A DNA stretch of 13,442 nt from contig JASGFG010000092.1 in the NCBI GenBank assembly GCA_047605605.1, positions 1 to 13,442 of the forward strand, given 5' to 3'. The stretch is from JAATGA01 sp047605605 (GTDB taxonomy: Bacteria > Pseudomonadota > Alphaproteobacteria > Rhodobacterales > Rhodobacteraceae). Under the pieces are notes generated by a model. It was given only the letters and a program-made list of their open reading frames with translations, ran no database searches and was not told where the DNA came from. Shown here in pieces: positions 1-5,239 of this stretch (position 1 is its first letter; each line of letters starts with the position of its first letter). The position numbers and the translations under genes are program-made.

Positions 1-7
1 TTTCCCT

Positions 8-853
8 TTATCCACCAGCCGCTATGATGCGGAAGACGCAAGGGTCCGTCACCAGTTCGGGCGGCGTTGCGCAAAGGCCCTGTGCCACCTGCCAGGCGGC
101 CAGAACCTTGGGCACATAGTCGCGCGTCTCGGCATAGGGGGGCACGCCGTTGTTGGCGCGCACCGCACCTTCGCCCGCGTTATAGGCGGCCAGCACCATC
201 AGCGGATCGCGGTCGAACTGCGTCATCAGCCAGTCCAGATAGGCGACGCCGCCCTTGATGTTCTGCGCGGGATCCTTCGAATCCTTGACGCCAAAGCGCT
301 CCGCCGTCGCGGGGATCAACTGCATCAGCCCCTGCGCCCCGGCGGAACTGATCGCCTCGGGGTTGCCGGCGCTTTCGATGCCGATCACCGCCAGCACCAG
401 CGCGGGCGAAACCTGGGTGCCGATGGTCGCCTGAAGGATCTCGGTCCCGTAGGCCTGTGCGATCTGCTGCATGTATTGCATCCGCGGGGCGTTGACCGCC
501 GCCCCGCCCGGTCCCTGCGACAAGGCGGCCAGCGCGCGGGGAAAGCGGCCGTCCTTGGCGTCGCGCGCGGTTGGAACGCTGTCCCAGAACCAGGCATAGG
601 TGCTGTCGACCTTTTCGCCCGGCTCGATGGGGCCGGGGGCGGGCTGCACTTCGGGATGTTCGGCGGTGCTGGGGCGGCGGGCCAGAAGGCGGGCCTGCTC
701 CACCGGGTCGATCTGGACGGTGATGCGTTTGCCCGGCGTGGCCGAAACCTTGATCCGCTTGAAGGTGAAATCGTAGGGGTCCGCCGCCTCTTCGGCATGG
801 CCGACCGAGGCGCAGGCGCAAGCCGCCGCGAGAATCCCTGCCATCAGACGCAT
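8..853 (-). CDS. Secreted lytic transglycosylase, SLT domain
   Basis: This 281-residue periplasmic protein probably cleaves the MurNAc-GlcNAc bond of peptidoglycan to form 1,6-anhydro ends. An N-terminal signal peptide is visible (residues 1-20, hydrophobic core then SVGHA before EE). Residues 21-125 are a low-similarity spacer. The goose-lysozyme-like SLT domain covers about 135-255. It has the usual signatures: GIESAGNP with presumed catalytic Glu160, GAQGLMQLIPATA at 172-184, and AYNAGEGAV at 223-231. Two cysteines near the end (261, 272) could form a disulfide. ATG at 853 is used; a second Met at residue 4 is possible, and no strong Shine-Dalgarno decides between them. The gene diverges from the tad cluster and is separated by 359 bases, so co-regulation is only possible. 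Local wall opening for the pilus is an attractive but unproven role. The family call is firm; the specific role is not. Confidence 0.9.
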   Translation of the reverse strand: MRLMAGILAAACACASVGHAEEAADPYDFTFKRIKVSATPGKRITVQIDPVEQARLLARRPSTAEHPEVQPAPGPIEPGEKVDSTYAWFWDSVPTARDAKDGRFPRALAALSQGPGGAAVNAPRMQYMQQIAQAYGTEILQATIGTQVSPALVLAVIGIESAGNPEAISSAGAQGLMQLIPATAERFGVKDSKDPAQNIKGGVAYLDWLMTQFDRDPLMVLAAYNAGEGAVRANNGVPPYAETRDYVPKVLAAWQVAQGLCATPPELVTDPCVFRIIAAGG

Positions 854-992
854 CTGCCTGCCTGCCCGTCTTTGTTCTTGTTGCGGGCATCTTTGCAGAA
901 TCGCAGGGAAAAATCCACGAATCCGGGTGCAGAATGTGGCAAAGCTGCCCGATTTGGCCGGAATGTCACGATCCCCCCGTGGCAGGGCAGTT

Positions 993-1020
993 TTGGACAG
1001 GAAAAATTATCATTCATAAA
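993..1020 (+). promoter_or_regulatory. Candidate promoter for the first prepilin gene
   Basis: A TTGGAC hexamer (993-998) lies 16 bases upstream of CATAAA (1015-1020). This resembles a housekeeping sigma factor promoter with a short spacer, and it sits in the only AT-rich part of the divergent region. If used, it would give an untranslated leader of about 185 bases. The match is partial and there is no experimental support. Other starts in the patch are equally possible. Confidence 0.3.
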
Positions 1021-1037
1021 CAAATGGTTGATGGAAA

Positions 1038-1063
1038 TTTTCCGATCCTTTGAAGTTTTCCGA
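1038..1063. repeat. Paired TTTTCCGA direct repeats
   Basis: TTTTCCGA occurs at 1038-1045 and again at 1056-1063, an 18-base start-to-start spacing close to two helical turns. The left copy is part of a near-palindrome GGAAATTTTCC (1033-1043). Both lie just downstream of the candidate promoter and upstream of the prepilin genes. This arrangement would suit a dimeric or cooperative regulator, but no regulator can be named from it. Confidence 0.4.
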
Positions 1064-1212
1064 AAATGCCGCGTCCCTTCCCAACTGCCGCCACGATTCG
1101 GGGGCCATATGTCCACATGCCGAGACGGAGATCGGACCGGATCAGAGGCCGGAAAGAGAAGACCCGGGACGCGGCGAGAACCGAGACCTGAGCACCTTGA
1201 AAGGGACATGCC

Positions 1213-1419
1213 ATGAAACTGATGAACATCTTCAAGAACTTCGCCAAAGACGAATCGGGCGCCGTGACCGTTGACTGGGTTGTGCTGACCGCCGCCATCG
1301 TCGGCCTGGGCCTGGCCGTGATCGCCGCCATCGGGCCGAGCATCCAGACCGCTGCTGACAACATCGGCACCGAACTGGGCGGCGCTGTGCAAGCCGGTAA
1401 AGACTCGCTGGGCGACTGA
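1213..1419 (+). CDS. flp: Flp-family prepilin 1 (major pilin candidate)
   Basis: This 68-residue protein is a small tad prepilin, the likely major subunit of the fibre. A short basic leader (residues 1-16, ending ESG) precedes one hydrophobic helix starting AVTVDWVVLTAAIVG (residues 17-31). Cleavage by the CpaA peptidase is predicted after Gly16, leaving a mature pilin of 52 residues. In classical Flp pilins positions +5/+6 after the cleavage site are Glu-Tyr; here they are Asp-Trp. The ATG at 1213 has a strong Shine-Dalgarno (GAAAGGGA) 6 bases upstream; an internal ATG at residue 4 is less well placed. An intrinsic terminator follows 26 bases after the stop codon, so a short abundant transcript is likely. 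It is paralogous to the next gene. The prepilin call rests on this pattern and on the surrounding tad genes. Confidence 0.88.
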   Translation: MKLMNIFKNFAKDESGAVTVDWVVLTAAIVGLGLAVIAAIGPSIQTAADNIGTELGGAVQAGKDSLGD

Positions 1420-1445
1420 GCCTGACGGTTCGACAGTTCTGAAAG

Positions 1446-1472
1446 GCCGCGCTCGAAAGGGCGCGGCTTTTT
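1446..1472 (+). terminator. Intrinsic terminator after prepilin 1
   Basis: A perfect 7-bp GC stem (GCCGCGC at 1446-1452 with GCGCGGC at 1461-1467) encloses an 8-base loop and is followed by five T residues (1468-1472). An A-run just before the stem (1442-1444) pairs with the T tract. It lies between the two prepilin genes. Partial read-through would give a high prepilin 1 to machinery ratio. Confidence 0.85.
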
Positions 1473-1533
1473 GCCATAGGGCAGGGGCTATGACTGTTGG
1501 CTGAAGGCACGTCATTTGGAAGGGTCAACGAGA

Positions 1534-1743
1534 ATGGGTTCCCTGAAACGGTTTCTGCGGGATGAGGCCGGCTCGGTCACGGTGGATTGGGTCGTGTTGA
1601 CTGCGGCGCTGGTCGGGGTCGGCGCGGCCATGGCTTCCAGCGGCGTCTTCGACATCAAGGGCGCGCTTCTGGGCGAGGCGGGCAGCGTATCGTCGGCGAT
1701 CGTCGGGGCGCGCGATTCCGGGGCCTCGGCGCTTCAGGACTGA
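1534..1743 (+). CDS. Flp-family prepilin 2
   Basis: This second small prepilin has 69 residues from ATG 1534. It shares the processing region with prepilin 1: a basic leader MGSLKRFLRDEAG (1-13), then SVTVDWVVLTAALVG (14-28), so cleavage is predicted after Gly13 with Asp-Trp at +5/+6. The mature form would be 56 residues. Downstream of the helix the two paralogues diverge completely; this one has a Gly/Ala/Ser-rich tail. The reading frame is open to a TTG at 1516, but the GGAAGGGT Shine-Dalgarno (1518-1525) sits 8 bases before ATG 1534, so the ATG is chosen. Placement after the terminator suggests lower expression than its neighbour. It could be a minor or tip subunit, or a conditionally used alternative major pilin. 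Confidence 0.8.
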   Translation: MGSLKRFLRDEAGSVTVDWVVLTAALVGVGAAMASSGVFDIKGALLGEAGSVSSAIVGARDSGASALQD

Positions 1744-1745
1744 TC

Positions 1746-1812
1746 TGCCGCATCGCAAGGGCGGCGCGGAATGGTCCTGTGCCGCACAAAGTTTTGCCGC
1801 ATTCGCGCGGCA
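1746..1812 (+). repeat. Threefold TGCCGCA repeat with hairpins before cpaB
   Basis: TGCCGCA occurs at 1746-1752, 1780-1786 and 1795-1801 in the 136-base gap before cpaB. The third copy pairs with GCGGCA (1807-1812) in a 6-bp hairpin with a 6-base loop, and the first pairs with GCGGC (1761-1765) across a 9-base loop. No T tract follows, so these are weak as intrinsic terminators. Function is unknown. Confidence 0.35.
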
Positions 1813-1879
1813 TCCTTCCCGTGTGAACGCCGAAGGCAATACAGGCTGAACAGACGCTGAACGGGCGAAGGAAAACAAG

Positions 1880-2722
1880 ATGCGCATGATTTTCGGGCTG
1901 GTGCTGATCGTGGGGATCGCCCTTGCGGGGGCTGCGGTCTACATGGTGCGCGGCTTTTTCGAGGGCAGCGAAACCGCCCTGGCCACGGCCGAGGCCAAGC
2001 TGGCAAAGATCGGGCCGCTGGAAAAGGTTTATGTCGTCAAGAAGGGCGTCAACTATGGCGCGTCCATCACCCGCGACGACGTGCAGATGATCTATTGGCA
2101 GAAGGCAGCGCTGCCCGAGGGCACATTTTCGGACATCGACGCGATGTTCCCGGAAAACGGCCCGAAGGAACGCTATGTCCTGCGCCAGATGGACAAGTTC
2201 GAGCCGGTCCTGGCCAGCAAGGTGACGGAACCCGGCAAGTCGGCGGGCCTGATCAACCAGCTGGGCGTCGGCGTTCAGGCCTTTGCCATCCGCGTCGATG
2301 CGACGACGGGCGTTTCCGGCCTGGTCCATCCGGGCGATCACGTCGACGTCTTCTGGACCGGCAACGCGCCGGGGGTCGATGGCGAACTGACCCGCCTGAT
2401 CGAAAGTGCCGTCAAGGTGGTGGCGGTCGACCAGTCGACCGATGGCGACCGCAGCCCCAGCGGCGTGGCTCGCACCGTGACGATTGCCGCGGGCCGCGAA
2501 CAGGTGGCCCGGCTGGTTCAGGCGCAGGCGACGGGCCGCATGTCCCTGTCGCTTGTCAGCGGCGCCGAAGACGCCGAGGCCGGCCTGGTCGAGGTGGACA
2601 GCAAGGGAATGCTGGGCATTCAGGAACAGCAGGTGGTCGAGGCGCCGAAGGAGCAGGTCTGCACCATCAAGACGCGCAAGGGTTCCGACATCGTCGAGAC
2701 GCCGATCCCCTGCACCAACTGA
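1880..2722 (+). CDS. cpaB: Flp pilus assembly protein CpaB/RcpC
   Basis: This 280-residue protein belongs to the CpaB/RcpC family, periplasmic or inner-membrane-anchored factors that work with the CpaC secretin. One N-terminal membrane anchor or signal sequence is visible (residues 3-22). A SAF-like domain follows at about 48-115 (VYVVKKGVNYGASITRDDV and the VLASKV end). The RcpC-type beta domain lies at about 125-230, with the VHPGDHVDVFWTG segment (149-161) that is typical of the family. Two cysteines near the C-terminus (261, 278) could form a periplasmic disulfide. ATG 1880 has a GAAGGA-type Shine-Dalgarno 6 or 7 bases upstream. The gene is followed by a strong intrinsic terminator, which separates it from cpaC although both products act together. 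Confidence 0.93.
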   Translation: MRMIFGLVLIVGIALAGAAVYMVRGFFEGSETALATAEAKLAKIGPLEKVYVVKKGVNYGASITRDDVQMIYWQKAALPEGTFSDIDAMFPENGPKERYVLRQMDKFEPVLASKVTEPGKSAGLINQLGVGVQAFAIRVDATTGVSGLVHPGDHVDVFWTGNAPGVDGELTRLIESAVKVVAVDQSTDGDRSPSGVARTVTIAAGREQVARLVQAQATGRMSLSLVSGAEDAEAGLVEVDSKGMLGIQEQQVVEAPKEQVCTIKTRKGSDIVETPIPCTN

Positions 2723-2751
2723 TCCGGGCAGAGAAATCGGCGGACAATTCC

Positions 2752-2792
2752 GGGGCGCGATCACCGCATATGGGGGTCGCGCCCCTCCTTTT
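2752..2792 (+). terminator. Intrinsic terminator after cpaB
   Basis: A perfect 9-bp stem (GGGGCGCGA at 2752-2760 with TCGCGCCCC at 2777-2785) encloses a 16-base loop and is followed by TCCTTTT (2786-2792). It lies 29 bases after the cpaB stop. The loop is longer than usual, but the stem is very stable. It implies that cpaC has its own promoter or depends on read-through. Confidence 0.75.
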
Positions 2793-2818
2793 CCCCGAGG
2801 GTTAGCGCCTGTTGCAAG

Positions 2819-2827
2819 TTATCCACA
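2819..2827 (+). promoter_or_regulatory. Perfect DnaA-box 9-mer in the cpaC leader
   Basis: TTATCCACA matches the strict DnaA-box consensus exactly. It lies in the non-coding gap between the cpaB terminator and the cpaC start. Only one copy is seen, with no AT-rich unwinding element or box cluster, so this is not an origin. DnaA acting as a transcription factor is a possibility; chance occurrence is another. Confidence 0.35.
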
Positions 2828-2861
2828 TCAGGAACACTCCCCAAGCTTTTGATTCTTGCAA

Positions 2862-2885
2862 AAAAACCCGGAATCCGGCATTTTT
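2862..2885. other. AT-flanked CCGG hairpin in the cpaC leader
   Basis: Five A residues (2862-2866) and five T residues (2881-2885) flank CCGG-AAT-CCGG (2868-2878), forming an interrupted stem with a 3-base loop. It looks like a weak bidirectional terminator or a leader structure. It sits 55 bases before the cpaC start, in a gap (2723-2940) where I see no gene. Confidence 0.3.
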
Positions 2886-2940
2886 GGAAATAGCGGGCGT
2901 TCAAGACCCGGTCTGAGGCGTGATCGAAAGGGCAGGTCGC

Positions 2941-4344
2941 ATGAGAATCCGCAGCCTAGTTGCTGCCAGTCTGCTGGGCGCAGCCGTCGTTGGGACGGGG
3001 CTGCATCCTGCGATGGCGCAGAACCTTCGGGTGATGAAGGGCACGGCTTCGGCCCCCCTGAACGTGCCGATGAACCGCGCGGTCGTGGTGGAAAGCGACA
3101 CGGCATTCGCCGAGCTTTCCATCGCCAACCCCGGCATCGCCGATATTTCCACCCTGTCGGACAAGTCGATCTATCTGCTGGGCAAGACGCCGGGGCGGAC
3201 GACGATGACCCTGCTGGGGGCCGACGGCAAGCTGATCTCGAACGTCGAGGTGCAGGTGACGCCCGACGTGGCCGAGTTCAAGGAACGGCTTCAGCAGATC
3301 CTTCCGGGCGAAAAGATCGAGGTGCGCACCGCCAATGACGGCATCGTCCTGTCCGGGCAGGTGTCGTCCACCGCCAAGATGGACCGCGCGCTGGATCTGG
3401 CCAGCCGCTATGCCCCGGACCGGGTGTCGAACCTGATGACCATCGGCGGCACGCAGCAGGTGATGCTGAAGATCCGCTTTGCCGAAATGCAGCGGTCGGT
3501 CGCCAAGAACCTGGACGCCTCGCTGGGAATCCGGTCGAACAGCAGCCGCGTCGGCGGCATGATCGGCACCGGCGGCCTGAACAGCGCCTCCGCGGTCAAC
3601 GGCGCGCTGAACACCGGCAACTTTCCCATCAAATCGACCAGCGCGGGCGGCATCGGTCTGGGCTTTTCAGCCGGGGCGCTGGAATTCGCCGTCCTGCTGG
3701 AGGCGCTGGAATCCAAGGGTGTCGTGCGCACCCTGGCCGAACCGAACCTGACCGCCCTGTCCGGGCAGGAGGCCAAGTTCCTGGCCGGCGGCGAATATCC
3801 GATCCCGGTTTCGGACAATGACGGGATCTCTATCGAATACAAACCCTTTGGGGTCGAGCTGAACTTTACCCCCGTGGTGGTGGACGGCGACCTGATCAAC
3901 CTGACCATCAACGCGGCGGTGTCGTCCATTGACACCACGGTGACGGTCCAGAACTCGGGCTTTGCGGTCAACGCCTTCAAGCGCCGCGAAACCTCGACCA
4001 CGGTCGAGATGCGCGACGGGGAAAGCTTTGCCATCGCCGGGCTGTTGCAGGACGACTTTCGCAACCTGAACGGCCAGGTGCCGTGGATCGGCGACATCCC
4101 GATCCTGGGCGCGCTGTTCCGCAGCGCGGAATACGAACGCGCGCAAAGCGAGCTGGTGATCATCGTCACCCCGCATCTGGTCACACCCACGCGCGGCGAG
4201 GCGCTGGCCCTGCCGACCGACCGGGTCAAGATCCCCAGCGAAAAGGATCTGTTCCTGTATGGCAAGGTCCAGGGCCGCAAGGGCCCGGCGGGCGAGGTCG
4301 CGCGCCAGGACTTCAGCGGTTCCTATGGCTATGTGATGGAGTGA
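2941..4344 (+). CDS. cpaC: Secretin CpaC/RcpA of the tad pilus
   Basis: This 467-residue outer-membrane secretin forms the exit channel for the pilus. A signal peptide is evident (residues 1-26, cleavage AMA before QN). Residues about 35-108 match the pilus N-terminal domain seen in this family (ESDTAFAELSIANPGIADIS). A BON-like segment follows at 110-168. The secretin core spans about 235-414, with the characteristic VPWIGDIPILGALFRS (380-395) and terminal beta strand ELVIIVTPHLV (404-414). The frame is open to a GTG at 2920, but ATG 2941 gives a clean signal peptide with a GAAAGGG Shine-Dalgarno 8 bases upstream, so it is preferred. The OmpA-like lipoprotein gene starts 5 bases after the stop, so the two are almost certainly co-translated. 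Length is normal for the family. Confidence 0.96.
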   Translation: MRIRSLVAASLLGAAVVGTGLHPAMAQNLRVMKGTASAPLNVPMNRAVVVESDTAFAELSIANPGIADISTLSDKSIYLLGKTPGRTTMTLLGADGKLISNVEVQVTPDVAEFKERLQQILPGEKIEVRTANDGIVLSGQVSSTAKMDRALDLASRYAPDRVSNLMTIGGTQQVMLKIRFAEMQRSVAKNLDASLGIRSNSSRVGGMIGTGGLNSASAVNGALNTGNFPIKSTSAGGIGLGFSAGALEFAVLLEALESKGVVRTLAEPNLTALSGQEAKFLAGGEYPIPVSDNDGISIEYKPFGVELNFTPVVVDGDLINLTINAAVSSIDTTVTVQNSGFAVNAFKRRETSTTVEMRDGESFAIAGLLQDDFRNLNGQVPWIGDIPILGALFRSAEYERAQSELVIIVTPHLVTPTRGEALALPTDRVKIPSEKDLFLYGKVQGRKGPAGEVARQDFSGSYGYVME

Positions 4345-4349
4345 GGACG

Positions 4350-4997
4350 ATGCGGAAGCAGGCACTTCATCTGGTGGGCGCGGGGCTGATTGCCGCCTTG
4401 GCGGGATGCACGCAGGGACCGATGGGCGGCGATGTGGACGACGGCACCTTCGGCGCCTCGACCATGAACAACGGGCTGGTGCAGACCGGGCAGAAAAGCG
4501 CGACGGTCATGCTGGGCGAACGCTTTGCGAACGAGGTGCCCACCACCATCACCTTCGCCTTCAACAGCGCGCAGCTGACGCCCGAGGCGATGGCGGTCCT
4601 GCGCCAGCAGGCCGACTGGATCCGCCAGTTCCCCGAGGTGCGGTTCCGCGTCTATGGCCATACCGATCTTGTCGGCAGCGCGGCCTACAACAAGTCTTTG
4701 GGGATGCGGCGCGCGCAGGCGACGGTTGCCTATCTGTCGACGTTGGGGATTTCCCGGTCGCGGCTGGAGGCGGTGGTGTCCTATGGCAAGACCCGCCCCG
4801 TCATCCCGACCCCCGGCCCGGAGGAGCGCAACCGCCGCACCGTGACCGAGGTTTCGGGCTTTGTCTCGCGCCATCCGACCGTTCTGAACGGCAAATATGC
4901 CGAGGTGATCTGGCGCGAATATGTGCAGGGCGCGACTCGGCCGCATCCGTCGAACCGGATCCTGGTCACGCAGGTCGACCCTTCGGCCGGGAACTGA
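4350..4997 (+). CDS. OmpA-domain lipoprotein of the tad locus
   Basis: This 215-residue outer-membrane lipoprotein probably anchors the secretin to peptidoglycan. The lipobox LAGC places the acylated cysteine at residue 20, after a short basic n-region and hydrophobic core. Residues about 60-172 are an OmpA C-terminal-like domain. It shows TFAFNSAQLTPEA (68-80), VYGHTDLVGS (101-110) with Asp106, and YNKSLGMRRAQAT (113-125), the helix that usually supplies the Arg contacting diaminopimelate. The start at 4350 lies 5 bases after cpaC. The open frame continues far upstream inside cpaC, but that part is antisense-like shadow coding and is rejected. CpaD, the usual partner here, is not recognisable in the window, so this protein may fill its place. 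Hairpins follow the gene. Confidence 0.88.
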   Translation: MRKQALHLVGAGLIAALAGCTQGPMGGDVDDGTFGASTMNNGLVQTGQKSATVMLGERFANEVPTTITFAFNSAQLTPEAMAVLRQQADWIRQFPEVRFRVYGHTDLVGSAAYNKSLGMRRAQATVAYLSTLGISRSRLEAVVSYGKTRPVIPTPGPEERNRRTVTEVSGFVSRHPTVLNGKYAEVIWREYVQGATRPHPSNRILVTQVDPSAGN

Positions 4998-5022
4998 ACC
5001 AGACCGAGATCGAGCTTGTTTC

Positions 5023-5054
5023 AAGGCCGCCCCAAAAGGGCGGCCTTCGCCTTT
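5023..5054 (+). terminator. Strong stem-loop after the OmpA-like gene
   Basis: A perfect 10-bp stem (AAGGCCGCCC at 5023-5032 with GGGCGGCCTT at 5038-5047) has a 5-base loop CAAAA. The T tail is poor (TT at 5046-5047 within the stem, TTT at 5052-5054). It is a likely terminator or mRNA-stabilising 3' structure for the cpaC-ompA unit. Confidence 0.65.
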
Positions 5055-5070
5055 CGGTTGTTTCCGAAAG
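5051..5070. terminator. Second tandem hairpin after the OmpA-like gene
   Basis: CTTTCGG (5051-5057) pairs perfectly with CCGAAAG (5064-5070) around the loop TTGTTT. It starts 3 bases after the preceding stem. No T tract follows on the plus strand. It may act with its neighbour as a compound terminator. Confidence 0.5.
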
Positions 5071-5161
5071 CGTTAAAAATCAAAGATTGAAGACTTTTTA
5101 GCCCCATTGTCGCCACCATTCCCCAGCACCTTTTCCCTTGATGAGAAGCAAGGCGGCCAAA

Positions 5162-5206
5162 GTGCCGCGCGGTCGTCTGGCGTGGCGTTTTCAAGACGCG
5201 CGGCGC
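5162..5206 (+). promoter_or_regulatory. Long stem-loop in the cpaE leader
   Basis: GCCGCGCG (5164-5171) pairs perfectly with CGCGCGGC (5197-5204), extendable by a wobble and a G-C pair, around a 25-base loop. It lies 33 bases before the chosen cpaE start and well clear of the ribosome binding site (AAGGA, 5226-5230). An upstream AT-rich stretch (5072-5100) may hold a promoter, but I could not define one. Function is unknown. Confidence 0.35.
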
Positions 5207-5239
5207 GGGACGGGCCGGGTGAGGCAAGGACATGAGGCT

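Larger units (their letters stand above)
854..1212. other. Divergent intergenic region, long prepilin leader
   Basis: This 359-base gap separates the lytic transglycosylase from the first prepilin gene. I see no convincing gene in it. Its middle (about 990-1065) is clearly AT-rich against a GC-rich background and carries a candidate promoter and a pair of TTTTCCGA direct repeats. The remaining 150 or so bases before the prepilin start are GC-rich and would form a long 5' leader. The ribosome binding site of the prepilin (GAAAGGGA, about 1199-1206) closes the region. Confidence 0.7.

Noticed and set aside
1000..1212. CtrA-type sites (TTAA-N7-TTAA) upstream of the prepilins
   Set aside because: I looked because CtrA controls pilin in Caulobacter, but found no full or good half site.
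1050..1274. Plus-strand small frame overlapping the start of prepilin 1
   Set aside because: No ribosome binding site or recognisable features; it runs out of frame into a clear prepilin and lies in the probable leader.
844..1515. Minus-strand frame across the divergent region and prepilin 1
   Set aside because: It crosses the AT-rich promoter-like patch and the prepilin gene, and has no family signature.
2920..2940. GTG start for CpaC seven codons upstream
   Set aside because: It would put extra charged residues before the signal peptide; ATG 2941 has the better-placed Shine-Dalgarno.
5138..5239. Upstream start for CpaE at TTG 5138 or ATG 5141
   Set aside because: The added 34 residues are Arg-rich and unlike the family, no good Shine-Dalgarno precedes them, and the segment contains a stem-loop; ATG 5240 is better.
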